From assembly GCF_013778325.1 (NCBI RefSeq), contig NZ_JACEIB010000007.1:186001-250000 (forward strand): DNA of 64,000 bases, written 5' to 3'. Origin of the DNA: Sphingomonas chungangi. Its GTDB lineage: Bacteria > Pseudomonadota > Alphaproteobacteria > Sphingomonadales > Sphingomonadaceae. Of the stretch, positions 52,833-61,601 are shown piece after piece; position 1 is the stretch's first letter; each line of letters opens with the position of its first letter. A program made the translations under genes and the position numbers. The notes below the pieces were generated by a model that saw nothing but the letters and a program-made list of their open reading frames with translations, did not search any database and was not told the DNA's origin.

Positions 52833-53012
52833 TCAGGCGCAGTCGCGGATGATATTGCTGGCGTAGAAAAGGTGTCGGCCGTCCTCGACATCGGCCATCG
52901 CGGCGAGCTTGCCGGCCAGATCCTGCAACCAGCGGGCATCATCGTCATTCGCCGCGCGCTGGGCGCGGACATGGCATTGCACCGCCTGATAGCGGAGCTC
53001 GATCTGATCCAA
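52833..53012 (-). CDS. small conserved-looking protein, unknown
   Basis: A 59-residue acidic helical protein (MDQIELRYQAVQCHVRAQRA, DDDARWLQDLAGKLAAMADV) with the codon bias of its neighbours at third positions. A strong AAGGGAGG precedes a TTG at 53012; a further TTG at 53033 is in frame but lacks a ribosome site. No domain recognised. It is convergent with the HAD gene and they share the palindrome TGATCA at their stops. Confidence 0.6.
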   Translation of the reverse strand: MDQIELRYQAVQCHVRAQRAANDDDARWLQDLAGKLAAMADVEDGRHLFYASNIIRDCA

Positions 53013-53069
53013 TTTCGCCTCCCTTCGCTGCAATGCCGCATGAACGCGGATCAGCCATTCGGGTCGTAG

Positions 53070-53136
53070 TTAACCGACGATTAGAGCTTCTTGTGCGACG
53101 AACCGAAAGAAAACATGGTTAAGGCACTTTCACCAT
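53070..53136. promoter_or_regulatory. possible CtrA-type box and dyad upstream of the small gene
   Basis: TTAACCGACGATTAG at 53070-53084 is TTAA-N7-TTAG, one base from the full CtrA consensus TTAA-N7-TTAA used in alphaproteobacteria. CATGGT (53113-53118) and ACCATG (53131-53136) form a dyad 38 bp before the start at 53174. Matches of this length can occur by chance. Confidence 0.3.
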
Positions 53137-53173
53137 GATTGCGGCGTTCTGGCCCGATCGAGGATAATTCGCC

Positions 53174-53374
53174 ATGGATGTCGAGCATCTGCAAATCGCC
53201 CTGGAGACGGCCCGCCGCAGCGGGATGACCCCGCGCGAGGCGCTGATCCATTGGGATCTGGCGGGCGGCGTCGCATCGGGCGAGGGATCGGTCCACTGGG
53301 CGATCCTCGCGATCGATCTGGCGATGGAAGGGCGGCCGGTCGCACCGGCCGCCCCGCCGGTCACACCGCCCTGA
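53174..53374 (+). CDS. small protein, unknown
   Basis: A 66-residue protein (MDVEHLQIALETARRSGMTP, GGVASGEGSVHWAILAIDLAM) that looks helical with a Pro/Ala-rich tail. The codon usage matches the neighbours. GAGG lies 10 bases before the ATG at 53174. No recognisable domain. Its last 14 bp overlap the end of the convergent PLP-enzyme gene. Confidence 0.6.
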   Translation: MDVEHLQIALETARRSGMTPREALIHWDLAGGVASGEGSVHWAILAIDLAMEGRPVAPAAPPVTPP

Positions 53375-54686
53375 GCGCCTGATCGAAGTCGGCGATCAGG
53401 TCGTCGGCATTTTCGACGCCCACCGAGATGCGCACCAGATTGTCGGTGATGCCGAGCTCCTGCTTGCGCTCGTCCGGCACCGAGAGGTGCGTCATCGCCG
53501 CCGGGCAGGAGGCCAGCGTCTCGGTGCCGCCGAGGCTGACCGCGAGCTTGGCGATCTTCAGCGCGTCGAGAAAGGCGAAGCTCTCGCGCTCGCCACCCTT
53601 GAGGTAGAGCGAGAAGGTCGATCCCGCGCCCGTGCAATGGCGGTTGTAGATGTCGGCCTGGCGGCTGCCTTCCTTGAGGAAGCCGAGATAGCCGACGCTC
53701 TCCACCTTCGGATGATCGCGAAAGAAGGCGCAGACCTTGGCGGCATTCTCGCCCGCGCGGCTCATGCGCAGCTCCAGCGTTTCCAGTGAACGAAGCAGCA
53801 TCCAGGCCGTGTTCGGATCGCTGATCGTGCCGATGGTGTTGCGCATCATGCGGATCGGATCGATCCACGCCTTGCGCCCCGAGACGCCGCCTGCGACGAG
53901 ATCCGAATGGCCGCCGGCATATTTGGTGAGGCTGTAAACCACTAGATCCGCGCCGTGCTGGAGCGGCTGCTGCCACAGCGGCCCCAGGAAGGTATTGTCG
54001 ATCGCGATCGGCGGCTTGGCCTCACCGTCGAGCAGCCGGTCGCGCACTCGCGACACCGCTTCGATATCCACGAGTGCGTTGGTCGGGTTGGCGGGGCTTT
54101 CGAGGTAGATGAGCGAGACGTTGCCCTGCGCCTTGGCGCGCTCGACGACGGACTCGATCTCGGCTTCGGTCGCACCGGCCGGGAAATCGAGGAAGGTGAC
54201 GCCGAAGCGGCCGAGGATGCGGCCGATCAGCGTCTCGGTCGCCGCGTATAGCGGGGCGGAATGGACGATCACGTCGCCTGGCTTGACCAGCGCGAGCATC
54301 AATGTCGCGATCGCAGACATGCCCGAAGAGAACACCAAAGCGTCCTCAGCATCCTCCCATATGCCCAGACGATCCTCGAGGATTTCCTGGTTCGGCCCGT
54401 TGAAGCGCGAATAGACGAGCCCGTCGGCGCCGCCCGGCCGCTTGCCGGTCACACCTTCGAAGTGGCGCTTGCCCGCCGCTGCATTCTCGAACACGAAGGT
54501 CGAGGTCAGGAAGATCGGCGGCTTGAGCGACCCTTCGGACAGTGCCGGATCGAAGGCGTGGCCCATCATCAGCGTCGAAGGGGAGAGACGGCGCCCGCCC
54601 ACCTCCAGCACGTCCGCCTTGGGGCGGCGGCGGGGGGTGGCGCCGGTCAGCTCGGCCTCGGTCTCTGGGGTCTTGTGATCGGTCAT
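53361..54686 (-). CDS. cystathionine gamma-synthase family PLP enzyme
   Basis: A 441-residue Cys/Met-metabolism PLP enzyme with K255 in SLTKYAGGHSD, VFSSGMSAIATLMLAL near the cofactor phosphate site, and DNTFLGPLWQQPLQHGADLVVYS. It resembles the cystathionine gamma-synthase, gamma-lyase and methionine gamma-lyase group, and the sequence does not say which. The N-terminal 30 residues (TDHKTPETEAELTGATPRRR) are extra. Divergent from the VOC gene across a 69-bp gap with two dyads. Confidence 0.87.
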   Translation of the reverse strand: MTDHKTPETEAELTGATPRRRPKADVLEVGGRRLSPSTLMMGHAFDPALSEGSLKPPIFLTSTFVFENAAAGKRHFEGVTGKRPGGADGLVYSRFNGPNQEILEDRLGIWEDAEDALVFSSGMSAIATLMLALVKPGDVIVHSAPLYAATETLIGRILGRFGVTFLDFPAGATEAEIESVVERAKAQGNVSLIYLESPANPTNALVDIEAVSRVRDRLLDGEAKPPIAIDNTFLGPLWQQPLQHGADLVVYSLTKYAGGHSDLVAGGVSGRKAWIDPIRMMRNTIGTISDPNTAWMLLRSLETLELRMSRAGENAAKVCAFFRDHPKVESVGYLGFLKEGSRQADIYNRHCTGAGSTFSLYLKGGERESFAFLDALKIAKLAVSLGGTETLASCPAAMTHLSVPDERKQELGITDNLVRISVGVENADDLIADFDQALRAV

Positions 54687-54703
54687 GATATCCTCTCGGA
54701 GTC

Positions 54704-54729
54704 GTCACGGCGTGACGCTATAGTATCAC
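54704..54729. promoter_or_regulatory. overlapping palindromes in the PLP enzyme-VOC divergent promoter
   Basis: GTCACGGCGTGAC (54704-54716) is a perfect 6-1-6 palindrome, and GTGACGCTATAGTATCAC (54712-54729) is a second dyad with GTGA/TCAC arms and a CTATAG centre, sharing five bases with the first. The TATAG centre could overlap a -10 element, which would suit repression. Confidence 0.5.
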
Positions 54730-54755
54730 TTGTAACCGATTGGGGAGGACTTGCC

Positions 54756-55136
54756 ATGTCGATCGCCGTCGTTTCGATACCCGTGACCGATCAGGCCGCC
54801 GCAAAGGCCTTCTATGTCGACAAGCTGCTGTTCGATGTGATGCGCGACGAGGCGATGGGGCCGGAGATGCGCTGGATTCAGATGCAACCGAAGACCGGCG
54901 GCTCGTCGATCGCGCTGACGACATGGTTCGAGAATTTGAAACCGGGCGGCCAAACCGGGCTGATGAACCATGTGCCCGATATCGACGCCGAATATGAGCG
55001 GCTGGTGAGCGTCGGCATCGAGGCCTCGCCGATCGAGGAACAGCCGTGGGGGCGCTTCACGATGTTCCAGGATCCCGACGGCAACGGCTGGATCTTCGCG
55101 ACGCTGACCTCGCCGCAGGAATTCGTCACGAAGTAG
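54756..55136 (+). CDS. VOC family protein (glyoxalase/dioxygenase fold)
   Basis: A 126-residue protein of the vicinal oxygen chelate fold: strand VVSIPVTDQAAAKAFYVDKLLF, then a second half ending QDPDGNGWIFATL with the Glu or Gly metal region of bleomycin-resistance-like members. Reaction unknown. The ATG at 54756 has GGGGAGGA upstream. Divergent from the PLP enzyme gene. Overlaps the end of pgeF by 11 bp. Confidence 0.87.
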   Translation: MSIAVVSIPVTDQAAAKAFYVDKLLFDVMRDEAMGPEMRWIQMQPKTGGSSIALTTWFENLKPGGQTGLMNHVPDIDAEYERLVSVGIEASPIEEQPWGRFTMFQDPDGNGWIFATLTSPQEFVTK

Positions 55137-55890
55137 GCAGCCCGATCAGCGAAATCTGACGCCCGTATCCCGGCTCGCCGCGATGGGTGGCGCGGCGGTA
55201 GCTGAAGAAGCGGTCCTCAGCCGGATAGGTGTCGAGGCCGAGCGCCTCGATTCGCCGCACGCCCGCCGCCGCGAGGCGCGCAACGACATAGGCCTCGATG
55301 TCGAACTGGTGGTGGCCGGAGCGGCCGGCGAGGAAGAAGCGCTCGTTCTCCGGATCTTGGGCGACGAAGCGGGCGAGAAAGCCATCGTCCACCTCGTAGC
55401 TCGCCCGGCCGATGCACGGGCCGACGGCGGCAGCGATGCGGCTGCGATCGGCGCCGAGCGTCTCCATCGCCTCGATGGTGGCGAGCGAGACGCCGCCGAT
55501 CGCGCCCTTCCACCCCGAATGCGCGGCGCCGACCACGCCGGCCTCAATGTCCGCAAATAGGACCGGCACGCAGTCCGCCGCCAGCACGCCGAGCAGCATG
55601 TCGGGCCGGTCGGTGACCAGCGCGTCGGCATGAGGGCGGGTATCGTCGGGAAAGGCGTCCGCCACCACCGCGATCGCGCTATGGACCTGGTGCACCGTCG
55701 CCAGCCTCGCACCCGGCTTCACAGCCTCGACGGCGCGCCGCCGGTTCTCGTGGATCGCGTCGCGATCGTCGTCCGATCCGAGGCCGACGTTGAGGCCGGC
55801 ATGGATGCCCGTAGAGACGCCGCCGCGCCGGCCGAGGAAGCCGTGCGGCACGTCGGCCAGCGCATCCGCCCTGATGACTTCGACCGTCAT
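55126..55890 (-). CDS. pgeF: peptidoglycan editing factor / laccase-domain protein
   Basis: A 254-residue YfiH (PgeF) protein with metal ligands H70, C107 and H124 (VHQVH, AADCVPV, AHSGWKG) as in the family. E. coli PgeF cleaves L-Ser-containing UDP-MurNAc dipeptides and so edits murein precursors; other members are reported as purine nucleoside phosphorylases. Fourth gene of the lgt-midA-GNAT-pgeF operon and joined to the GNAT gene by ATGA. Confidence 0.9.
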   Translation of the reverse strand: MTVEVIRADALADVPHGFLGRRGGVSTGIHAGLNVGLGSDDDRDAIHENRRRAVEAVKPGARLATVHQVHSAIAVVADAFPDDTRPHADALVTDRPDMLLGVLAADCVPVLFADIEAGVVGAAHSGWKGAIGGVSLATIEAMETLGADRSRIAAAVGPCIGRASYEVDDGFLARFVAQDPENERFFLAGRSGHHQFDIEAYVVARLAAAGVRRIEALGLDTYPAEDRFFSYRRATHRGEPGYGRQISLIGLPTS

Positions 55891-56399
55891 AGCGCCACGC
55901 AATAGATGCGGTCGTCGTCGGCCTGTTCGCCGACCATGAAGGGGTGCGCGCCGATCTCGACCATGCCGTAGCGCGCATAGAAGCGCCGGGCTCGGTGATT
56001 GTCCGAATAGACGCTCAGCACGAGATGCGGAGCATTCGCTTCGCGTGCGAGCCCGATCCCCCATTCCATCAGCGCCTGCGCGACCCCCTGACCCTTCCAG
56101 GGCGAGAGCACGTAGAGCTGCTTCAGTTCCGCCGCGCCCTCCGGCACCGGCGGGGACGGGAGGCCGCACGGACCCATCTTGCAGAAGCCGGCGATAGCGC
56201 CGTCGTCCACGGCAACGCGAATGCGATAATCGGGGTGCCCGATCTGCGCGGGCAGGCCGGCGGGGCTGAATGCGTCGCGCAGGAAGCTTTCGAGATCTTC
56301 CCTGCGGTAGAGATGGCCGAACGTCTCGACGAAGCTGTCCGCTGCCATCTTCGCCAGCGCGGGGCCGTCCTCGGGCCGTGCGTCGCGATACTCGATCAT
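55887..56399 (-). CDS. GNAT family N-acetyltransferase
   Basis: A 170-residue GNAT enzyme with ELKQLYVLSPWKGQGVAQALMEWG as the acetyl-CoA loop and RARRFYARYGMVEIGAHPFMVG at the end. Substrate unknown; resembles the RimI/ribosomal-type or spermidine-type group. ATGA overlap with the midA gene stop before it and with the pgeF start after it. An operon position next to lgt and murein editing does not reveal its target. Confidence 0.88.
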   Translation of the reverse strand: MIEYRDARPEDGPALAKMAADSFVETFGHLYRREDLESFLRDAFSPAGLPAQIGHPDYRIRVAVDDGAIAGFCKMGPCGLPSPPVPEGAAELKQLYVLSPWKGQGVAQALMEWGIGLAREANAPHLVLSVYSDNHRARRFYARYGMVEIGAHPFMVGEQADDDRIYCVAL

Positions 56400-57358
56400 C
56401 CAAATCCTCCCGGCATCGGCCAGCCCGGCGCGGTGATCGCCAGCGCCTTGAACAAAGTGCCCATTGCGTCGGGCGCGCACAGGCGGCGCCACGCGGCCTC
56501 GATCTCGCTCTGGCGGTTCGGGGCCGCGCGGGCAAGCGTCGCGGCACGCGCGGTGATGCCGAGTGCGCCGAGCAGGGCACCCTGCGTCGTTACCTGGTGC
56601 GCAACGGCGCCCTCGGCATGCGCCGCCTCGGCCAGCGCCGCGAAGTCGACATGGGCGGTGAGATCCTGCTCGCCGGGCGCCGCGAAGGGGTCGGCGAAGC
56701 GGTGGCGGCGCAGCGCCTGCAGCGTGTCGCCGGCGAGCGGCCCCTCATAGCCGTAATCGATCGCCAGCAGCGCGCCGCCCTGCGCGACGATCCGCGCCGC
56801 GAGATCGCGCAGGATGGCGACGGAGGCGGGCGAGGTTTCGATCACGTCGCCGTCGCTCACCGCGTCGGGCACCACCGCATCGAAGCGCTGCGCGCCCACC
56901 GTGGGGACGAAGCGATCGCCGTCGCAATCGACCATCCGCTCGCGCCAGCCCGCTTCGGTGCGGACGATCTGGCGGATCGGGAGCGCATCGAAGAATTCGT
57001 TGGCGACGACGATCAGCGGCCGGTCGGTCGGCAGGGTATCGATGCCATCGTGGTGCGTCGCGCCCGGCACCGCTCGCCGTTGTGCCTCGCGCAGCAGCGG
57101 GCTGGTCTCGACGAGATGGGCAGGCGGCGTCAGCACCGCCTTGGCGATCGCGCGCAGCGCATCGGCCGAAAGCGTCCCCCGCCCCGGACCCAGCTCCACC
57201 CATGCAACGTCCGGCTTTCCAGCACGAAGCCACAGGTCCGCCGCCCACAGGCCGATCAGCTCGCCGAACATCTGGCTGATCTCGGGCGCCGTGGTGAAGT
57301 CTCCGGCGGCGCCCAGCGGATCGCGCGTCGCGTAATAATGGGCGTTGCACAGCGCCAT
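56396..57358 (-). CDS. MidA/NDUFAF7-like SAM methyltransferase
   Basis: A 320-residue protein of the MidA family, which in eukaryotes (NDUFAF7) methylates an arginine of complex I subunit NDUFS2. Motifs seen: ALCNAHYYATRDPLGAAGDF, the SAM site VELGPGRGTLSADALR, VVANEFFDALP and LLAIDYGYEG. The conserved reading frame extends upstream of the ATG at 57358 to at least 57406 (RRLIAGGGPIPLADYM, a typical family N-terminus), but no ATG, GTG or TTG exists in that stretch; a CTG at 57406-57404 would fit. The conservative start is reported. Follows lgt by 61 bp. Confidence 0.85.
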   Translation of the reverse strand: MALCNAHYYATRDPLGAAGDFTTAPEISQMFGELIGLWAADLWLRAGKPDVAWVELGPGRGTLSADALRAIAKAVLTPPAHLVETSPLLREAQRRAVPGATHHDGIDTLPTDRPLIVVANEFFDALPIRQIVRTEAGWRERMVDCDGDRFVPTVGAQRFDAVVPDAVSDGDVIETSPASVAILRDLAARIVAQGGALLAIDYGYEGPLAGDTLQALRRHRFADPFAAPGEQDLTAHVDFAALAEAAHAEGAVAHQVTTQGALLGALGITARAATLARAAPNRQSEIEAAWRRLCAPDAMGTLFKALAITAPGWPMPGGFG

Positions 57359-57419
57359 ATAGTCGGCGAGCGGGATCGGCCCGCCGCCCGCGATCAGGCG
57401 CCGCAGCCGCTGTTCGAGC

Positions 57420-58277
57420 TCAGGCGACGCTCTCGCTCCCGGCGATCGGCTCGATCCGCAGGCGACGGCCCCGCGCGGTCGCGATCAGGTAGATCCCGCC
57501 GATCAGCATCGGCAGATCGAGCAGCTGGCCCATATGGATGGTGGTGGCGAGGAAGGTGCCGTCGAACTGGCGATCGGGCTCACGGAAGAATTCCACGAAG
57601 AAGCGGAAGGCGCCGTAGCCGGTCAGGAAGGTGCCGCACAGCAGGCCGGGCTGGTAGCGCGCGGTCTTCGATTTCCAGAACATCAGGTTGAGGATGGCGA
57701 AGAGCATCAGCCCTTCCAGCCCCGCTTCGTAGAGCTGGCTCGGATGGCGCGGCCAGGGGCCGGCGGCGGGATCGGGGAAGACGATCGCCCATGGCACCGT
57801 CGTCACCTTGCCCCACAGCTCGCCGTTCACGAAATTGGCGAGGCGGCCGAAGAACAGACCGATCGGCGCCACGCAGGCGATGTAATCGGAGAAGCGCAGC
57901 AGGCTGAGCCCGTTGCGGCGGCAGAAGCTCCACATCGCCAGCGCCACCGCCGCGGTCGCGCCGTGAAAGGACATGCCGCCCTCCCACAATTTCAGCATGT
58001 CGACCGGGTTCTGGAGATAATTGTGGAGGTCGTAGAACAGGATGTAGCCGATCCTCCCGCCTGCGATCACCGCGATCGTCGCCCAGAAGACGAAATCGTC
58101 GGCATGGCGCCGCGCCATCGGGGCGCCGGGCCGGTCGATCAGCCTGAGCACGTACCACCAGCCGGCGAGGATGCCGGTGATGTAGGCGAGCGAGTACCAG
58201 CGCACCGCGAACCAGCCGATGCGGAAGATTTCCGGGTGGAGGTGGAGATCGGTGAAGTGGATGTAGTGGGCGGGCAA
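57420..58277 (-). CDS. lgt: prolipoprotein diacylglyceryl transferase
   Basis: Adds diacylglycerol to the lipobox cysteine of pre-lipoproteins at the inner membrane. The 285-residue protein has about seven helices, the [15 protein letters not shown] signature, the [12 protein letters not shown] segment and a [16 protein letters not shown] segment. The start is a TTG at 58277 with GAGGA upstream. First gene of an operon with midA, a GNAT gene and pgeF. The window's lipoproteins, including the Gln-rich one, would be its substrates. Confidence 0.96.
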   Translation of the reverse strand: MPAHYIHFTDLHLHPEIFRIGWFAVRWYSLAYITGILAGWWYVLRLIDRPGAPMARRHADDFVFWATIAVIAGGRIGYILFYDLHNYLQNPVDMLKLWEGGMSFHGATAAVALAMWSFCRRNGLSLLRFSDYIACVAPIGLFFGRLANFVNGELWGKVTTVPWAIVFPDPAAGPWPRHPSQLYEAGLEGLMLFAILNLMFWKSKTARYQPGLLCGTFLTGYGAFRFFVEFFREPDRQFDGTFLATTIHMGQLLDLPMLIGGIYLIATARGRRLRIEPIAGSESVA

Positions 58278-58367
58278 GATGCGGTCCTCGGGCGGCGAGC
58301 GCCTTCCTTAGAAGGGATGATGCGCGGGGGCTAGGCTGTGCGCCCGGCTCGCCGTATCACGATCGTC

Positions 58368-60566
58368 ATGGCGGGGATTACGCGGCGCGGGCTTCTGATC
58401 GGTGGTGGGGCCGGCGTCGGGCTGGTCGTCGGCTGGAGCCTCTGGCCACGTCGTTACGGCGTGAACTTGGTCGCGGCGCCCGGCGAGACGATCCTCGGCC
58501 CCTTCCTCAAGATCGGCACGGACGGGCACGTCACCATCGTCGTGCCGCAGGTCGAGACCGGGCAGGGGGCGTGGACCGCTTTGCCCCAGATCCTCGCCGA
58601 CGAACTGGGCTGCGACTGGCGGACGGTCGCCATCGAGCCCGCGCCGATCGGCCCGGCCTATGCCAACCGCCTCGCCGCCGAGATGCTGGCCGGGGACGTG
58701 CCGCCGCCCGCCCTGCGTGGCCTCTCCATGGCGGGCGCCGATCGCTGGGCGGCGGCGCATGATGCGATGCTGACCGGCTTCTCCACCTCGATCCGCGCGT
58801 TCGAGCAACCGTTGCGCGAGGCGGGGGCGACGGCGCGCGCACTGCTCTGCATGGCGGCGGCGGCGCATTGGGATGTCGACTGGCGCGCCTGCGACACCGA
58901 TGCGGGCTTCGTGCTGCGCGCGCCGGACCGGATGCGCTTCGCCGATCTCGCCGCCGAGGCGGCGCGCCACACGCCGCCCAGGGAGCCGCCGCTGCGCGCG
59001 CCGCGCGGTCTGTCGGGAAGCGCGGTGACACGTCTCGATGCGCCCGCCAAGGTCGACGGCTCCGCCCGCTTCGCCGCCGACGTGCGGCTGACCGACATGC
59101 TGTTCGCCGCGATCCGGCAGGGGCCGCCGGGCGACAGCCGGCTGGTCGACTGGGATCGGGACGGCGCCAAGGCGATCCCCGATCTGTTCGCGGTGATCGA
59201 CCAAGAGGACTGGATCGCGGTGCTCGCCGACAATCAGTGGGCCGCCAACCGTGCGCTGGACCGGCTGGCGCCGCGCTTCGAGACGCGTGGCGGACTGGCC
59301 GACACCGCCTCGATCGGCCGCGCGCTCGACGCGGCTCTGGCGGAGGACGGCGCCAGCATCGCGAGCCACGGCAGCCCGGACAAGCTGCTCGGCGCCAATG
59401 CGGTGCGCGCCGAATACAGCGCGGGTCTCGCCGCCCATGCCGCGATCGAGCCGCCGGCCGCCGCCGCGCGCATCCGGGGCGACCAGCTGGAGATCTGGGC
59501 CGCCACCCAAGTGCCCGCCGCTGCCCGTGCGGCGGCTGCCCGCGCGCTCGGTTTCTCCGAGAGCGACGTGACGCTTTATCCCATGCCGATGGGCGGTGGG
59601 TTCGGGCAGGGCTTCGATACGCGCGCCGTCGAGCAGGCGGCGATCCTCGCGCACAACAGCGGCCGGCCGGTGCAGCTGACATGGTCGCGCGTCGAGGCCT
59701 GCCTGCACGACCCCTTCCGCCCGCCAGCCAAGGCGCGGCTCGCGGCGGCGCTGGGGCCGGGCGGGACGATCGCGGCATGGCATGCGAGGATCGCGGCACC
59801 CGCCGCCCTGCGCGCAACCGTCGAACGTCTGCACCTCGGCGTCTCGATCGGTCATGGCCGCGAACCGGTGGCGGTCGAGGGTGCGCTGCCGCCTTATGCG
59901 ATCGGCGCCTATGCGGTGGACCATCATCTTGCCGACATCGGCCTGCCGACCGGCGTGCTGCGCGGCGAGGCGGCCGGCGCCAACACCTTCTTCGCCGAGA
60001 GCTTCATGGACGAGCTGGCCGACGAGGCGGGCATCGACCCGCTGTCCTTCCGTATCGCCCAGCTCGGTGCCAATCCGAGACTCGCTCATTGTCTCTCCAC
60101 CGTCGCCAAGGTGGGCGACTGGCAGGGCGGCACGCCTGGCACCGCGCAAGGGCTCGGCTGTTTCGCGGGCTATGGAAGTTTCATCGCAGTGCTCGCCGAG
60201 GCGCGCGTGAACAATGGCCGGATCGTCGTCGACCGGTTGTCGGCGAGCGTCGACTGTGGGCGCACCATCAACCCCGATCTGGTGCGCCAGCAGATCGAGG
60301 GGGGACTGCTCTTCGCGCTGCCGGCGGCGATCGGCGATGCCGTCACCATGACGCGCGGGCTGGTCGATCAGCGGCGGATCGGCGCGCTGGGTCCCCCCAC
60401 GCTCGCACACGCACCCGAAATCCGGGTGGACATCGTTGCGAGCAAGGCCGATCCCGGGGGTGTCTCGGGCCTGGCCGTGCCGCCGGTCGCGCCCGCCATC
60501 GCCAATGCCATCGCCGCCGCTACCGGGCACCGTTGCCGCACTCTGCCGTTGAGCCTGCCCGTATGA
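58368..60566 (+). CDS. molybdenum cofactor-binding subunit, aldehyde oxidase/isoquinoline oxidoreductase-like
   Basis: A 732-residue IorB-type molybdopterin subunit. A twin-arginine-like start (MAGITRRGLLIGGGAGVGLV) suggests Tat export. Domains seen are the N-terminal alpha/beta part, a PVETGQG-like VPQVETGQGAW, GGGFGQGFDTRAVEQAA in place of the usual GGGFGRR, and the last segment near ADPGGVSGLAVPPVAPAIA, where the usual GVGE with the catalytic Glu reads VSGL. The Mo-site Glu therefore appears lost. The 2Fe-2S and FAD partners are not adjacent. The start could also be GTG at 58338. Coupled to hemH by ATGA. Confidence 0.85.
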   Translation: MAGITRRGLLIGGGAGVGLVVGWSLWPRRYGVNLVAAPGETILGPFLKIGTDGHVTIVVPQVETGQGAWTALPQILADELGCDWRTVAIEPAPIGPAYANRLAAEMLAGDVPPPALRGLSMAGADRWAAAHDAMLTGFSTSIRAFEQPLREAGATARALLCMAAAAHWDVDWRACDTDAGFVLRAPDRMRFADLAAEAARHTPPREPPLRAPRGLSGSAVTRLDAPAKVDGSARFAADVRLTDMLFAAIRQGPPGDSRLVDWDRDGAKAIPDLFAVIDQEDWIAVLADNQWAANRALDRLAPRFETRGGLADTASIGRALDAALAEDGASIASHGSPDKLLGANAVRAEYSAGLAAHAAIEPPAAAARIRGDQLEIWAATQVPAAARAAAARALGFSESDVTLYPMPMGGGFGQGFDTRAVEQAAILAHNSGRPVQLTWSRVEACLHDPFRPPAKARLAAALGPGGTIAAWHARIAAPAALRATVERLHLGVSIGHGREPVAVEGALPPYAIGAYAVDHHLADIGLPTGVLRGEAAGANTFFAESFMDELADEAGIDPLSFRIAQLGANPRLAHCLSTVAKVGDWQGGTPGTAQGLGCFAGYGSFIAVLAEARVNNGRIVVDRLSASVDCGRTINPDLVRQQIEGGLLFALPAAIGDAVTMTRGLVDQRRIGALGPPTLAHAPEIRVDIVASKADPGGVSGLAVPPVAPAIANAIAAATGHRCRTLPLSLPV

Positions 60567-61567
60567 AGCCCGCCGACCATCCCCCCATCCCCGCGCCGAA
60601 GATCGGCGTGCTGCTGATCAACCTCGGCACCCCCGACGCGTCGGAAGCGGGGGCGGTGCGCCGCTATCTCGCCGAGTTCCTGTCCGATCCCCGCGTGGTG
60701 GAAATCCCGCGCGTGGTGTGGAAGCCGATCCTTCACGGCATCATCCTGCGCACCCGGCCGGCGAAGTCGGCGCACGCGTACAGGCAGGTCTGGACGGAGC
60801 AGGGCTCGCCGCTCGCCGCGATCACGAAGGCGCAGGCGGAAGGGCTGAAGGGACGGTTCGGCGAAGGCGTGATCGTCGATTACGCCATGCGTTACGGCCG
60901 GCCGGCCATCGCCGATCGCCTCGCCGTGCTCAAGCAACAGGGGTGCGAGCGCATCCTGCTGGCGCCGCTCTATCCGCAATATTGCGCGGCGACGACCGCC
61001 ACCGCCAACGACGCCGCCTTCGCCGCGCTGGCGGCCATGCGCTGGCAACCCGCGATCCGCACGCTGCCGCCTTATTATGATGACCCGATGTATATCGACG
61101 CGCTGGCGACATCGGTTCGCAGGAGCCTCGCCGCTCTGGATTTCGCCCCGGATGCGCTGATCGCCAGCTTCCACGGTATGCCGCAGCGGACGCTGGAACT
61201 GGGCGATCCCTATCATTGCCATTGCCGGAAGACCGCGCGCCTTTTGTCCGATACGCTGGGGCGGGAACTGCTTGTCACTTTCCAGTCCCGCTTCGGCCGC
61301 GCGAAATGGCTGGAGCCGGCGACCGACACGACGCTCGCCGCGCTGCCCGCGAAAGGGGTGAAGCGCATCGCCATCGTCGCGCCCGGCTTCGCGGCCGATT
61401 GCGTGGAGACGCTGGAGGAGCTCGCCATCCGCGGACGCGAGACCTTCCTTGCGGCCGGCGGCACTCACTTCGCCGCGCTTCCCTGCCTCAATGCCAGCCA
61501 CGAAGGTCTCCCCATGGCCGAAAGTGTCATCAAGCGGGAACTTGAAGGCTGGATGGCCGTCCCCTAG
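60563..61567 (+). CDS. hemH: ferrochelatase
   Basis: Inserts Fe2+ into protoporphyrin IX in the last step of heme synthesis. The 334-residue protein has VLLINLGTPDA at the start, the metal-binding H204 in SFHGMPQRT and the CVETLEEL glutamate region. Cysteines near 213-217 (YHCHCR) might ligate an iron-sulfur cluster, as in some ferrochelatases, but the C-terminal Cys set is not evident. ATGA overlap with the molybdenum subunit gene makes the two co-translated. Confidence 0.96.
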   Translation: MKPADHPPIPAPKIGVLLINLGTPDASEAGAVRRYLAEFLSDPRVVEIPRVVWKPILHGIILRTRPAKSAHAYRQVWTEQGSPLAAITKAQAEGLKGRFGEGVIVDYAMRYGRPAIADRLAVLKQQGCERILLAPLYPQYCAATTATANDAAFAALAAMRWQPAIRTLPPYYDDPMYIDALATSVRRSLAALDFAPDALIASFHGMPQRTLELGDPYHCHCRKTARLLSDTLGRELLVTFQSRFGRAKWLEPATDTTLAALPAKGVKRIAIVAPGFAADCVETLEELAIRGRETFLAAGGTHFAALPCLNASHEGLPMAESVIKRELEGWMAVP

Positions 61568-61601
61568 GCTCAGAACAATTCTCGGATAAAGGAGAGGCTT
61601 G

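Noticed and set aside
52703-53041. 112-residue minus-strand frame over the HAD gene end
   Set aside because: Arg/Ser-rich shadow of the HAD and small genes; the frame of the small gene at 52833-53012 has a proper ribosome site.
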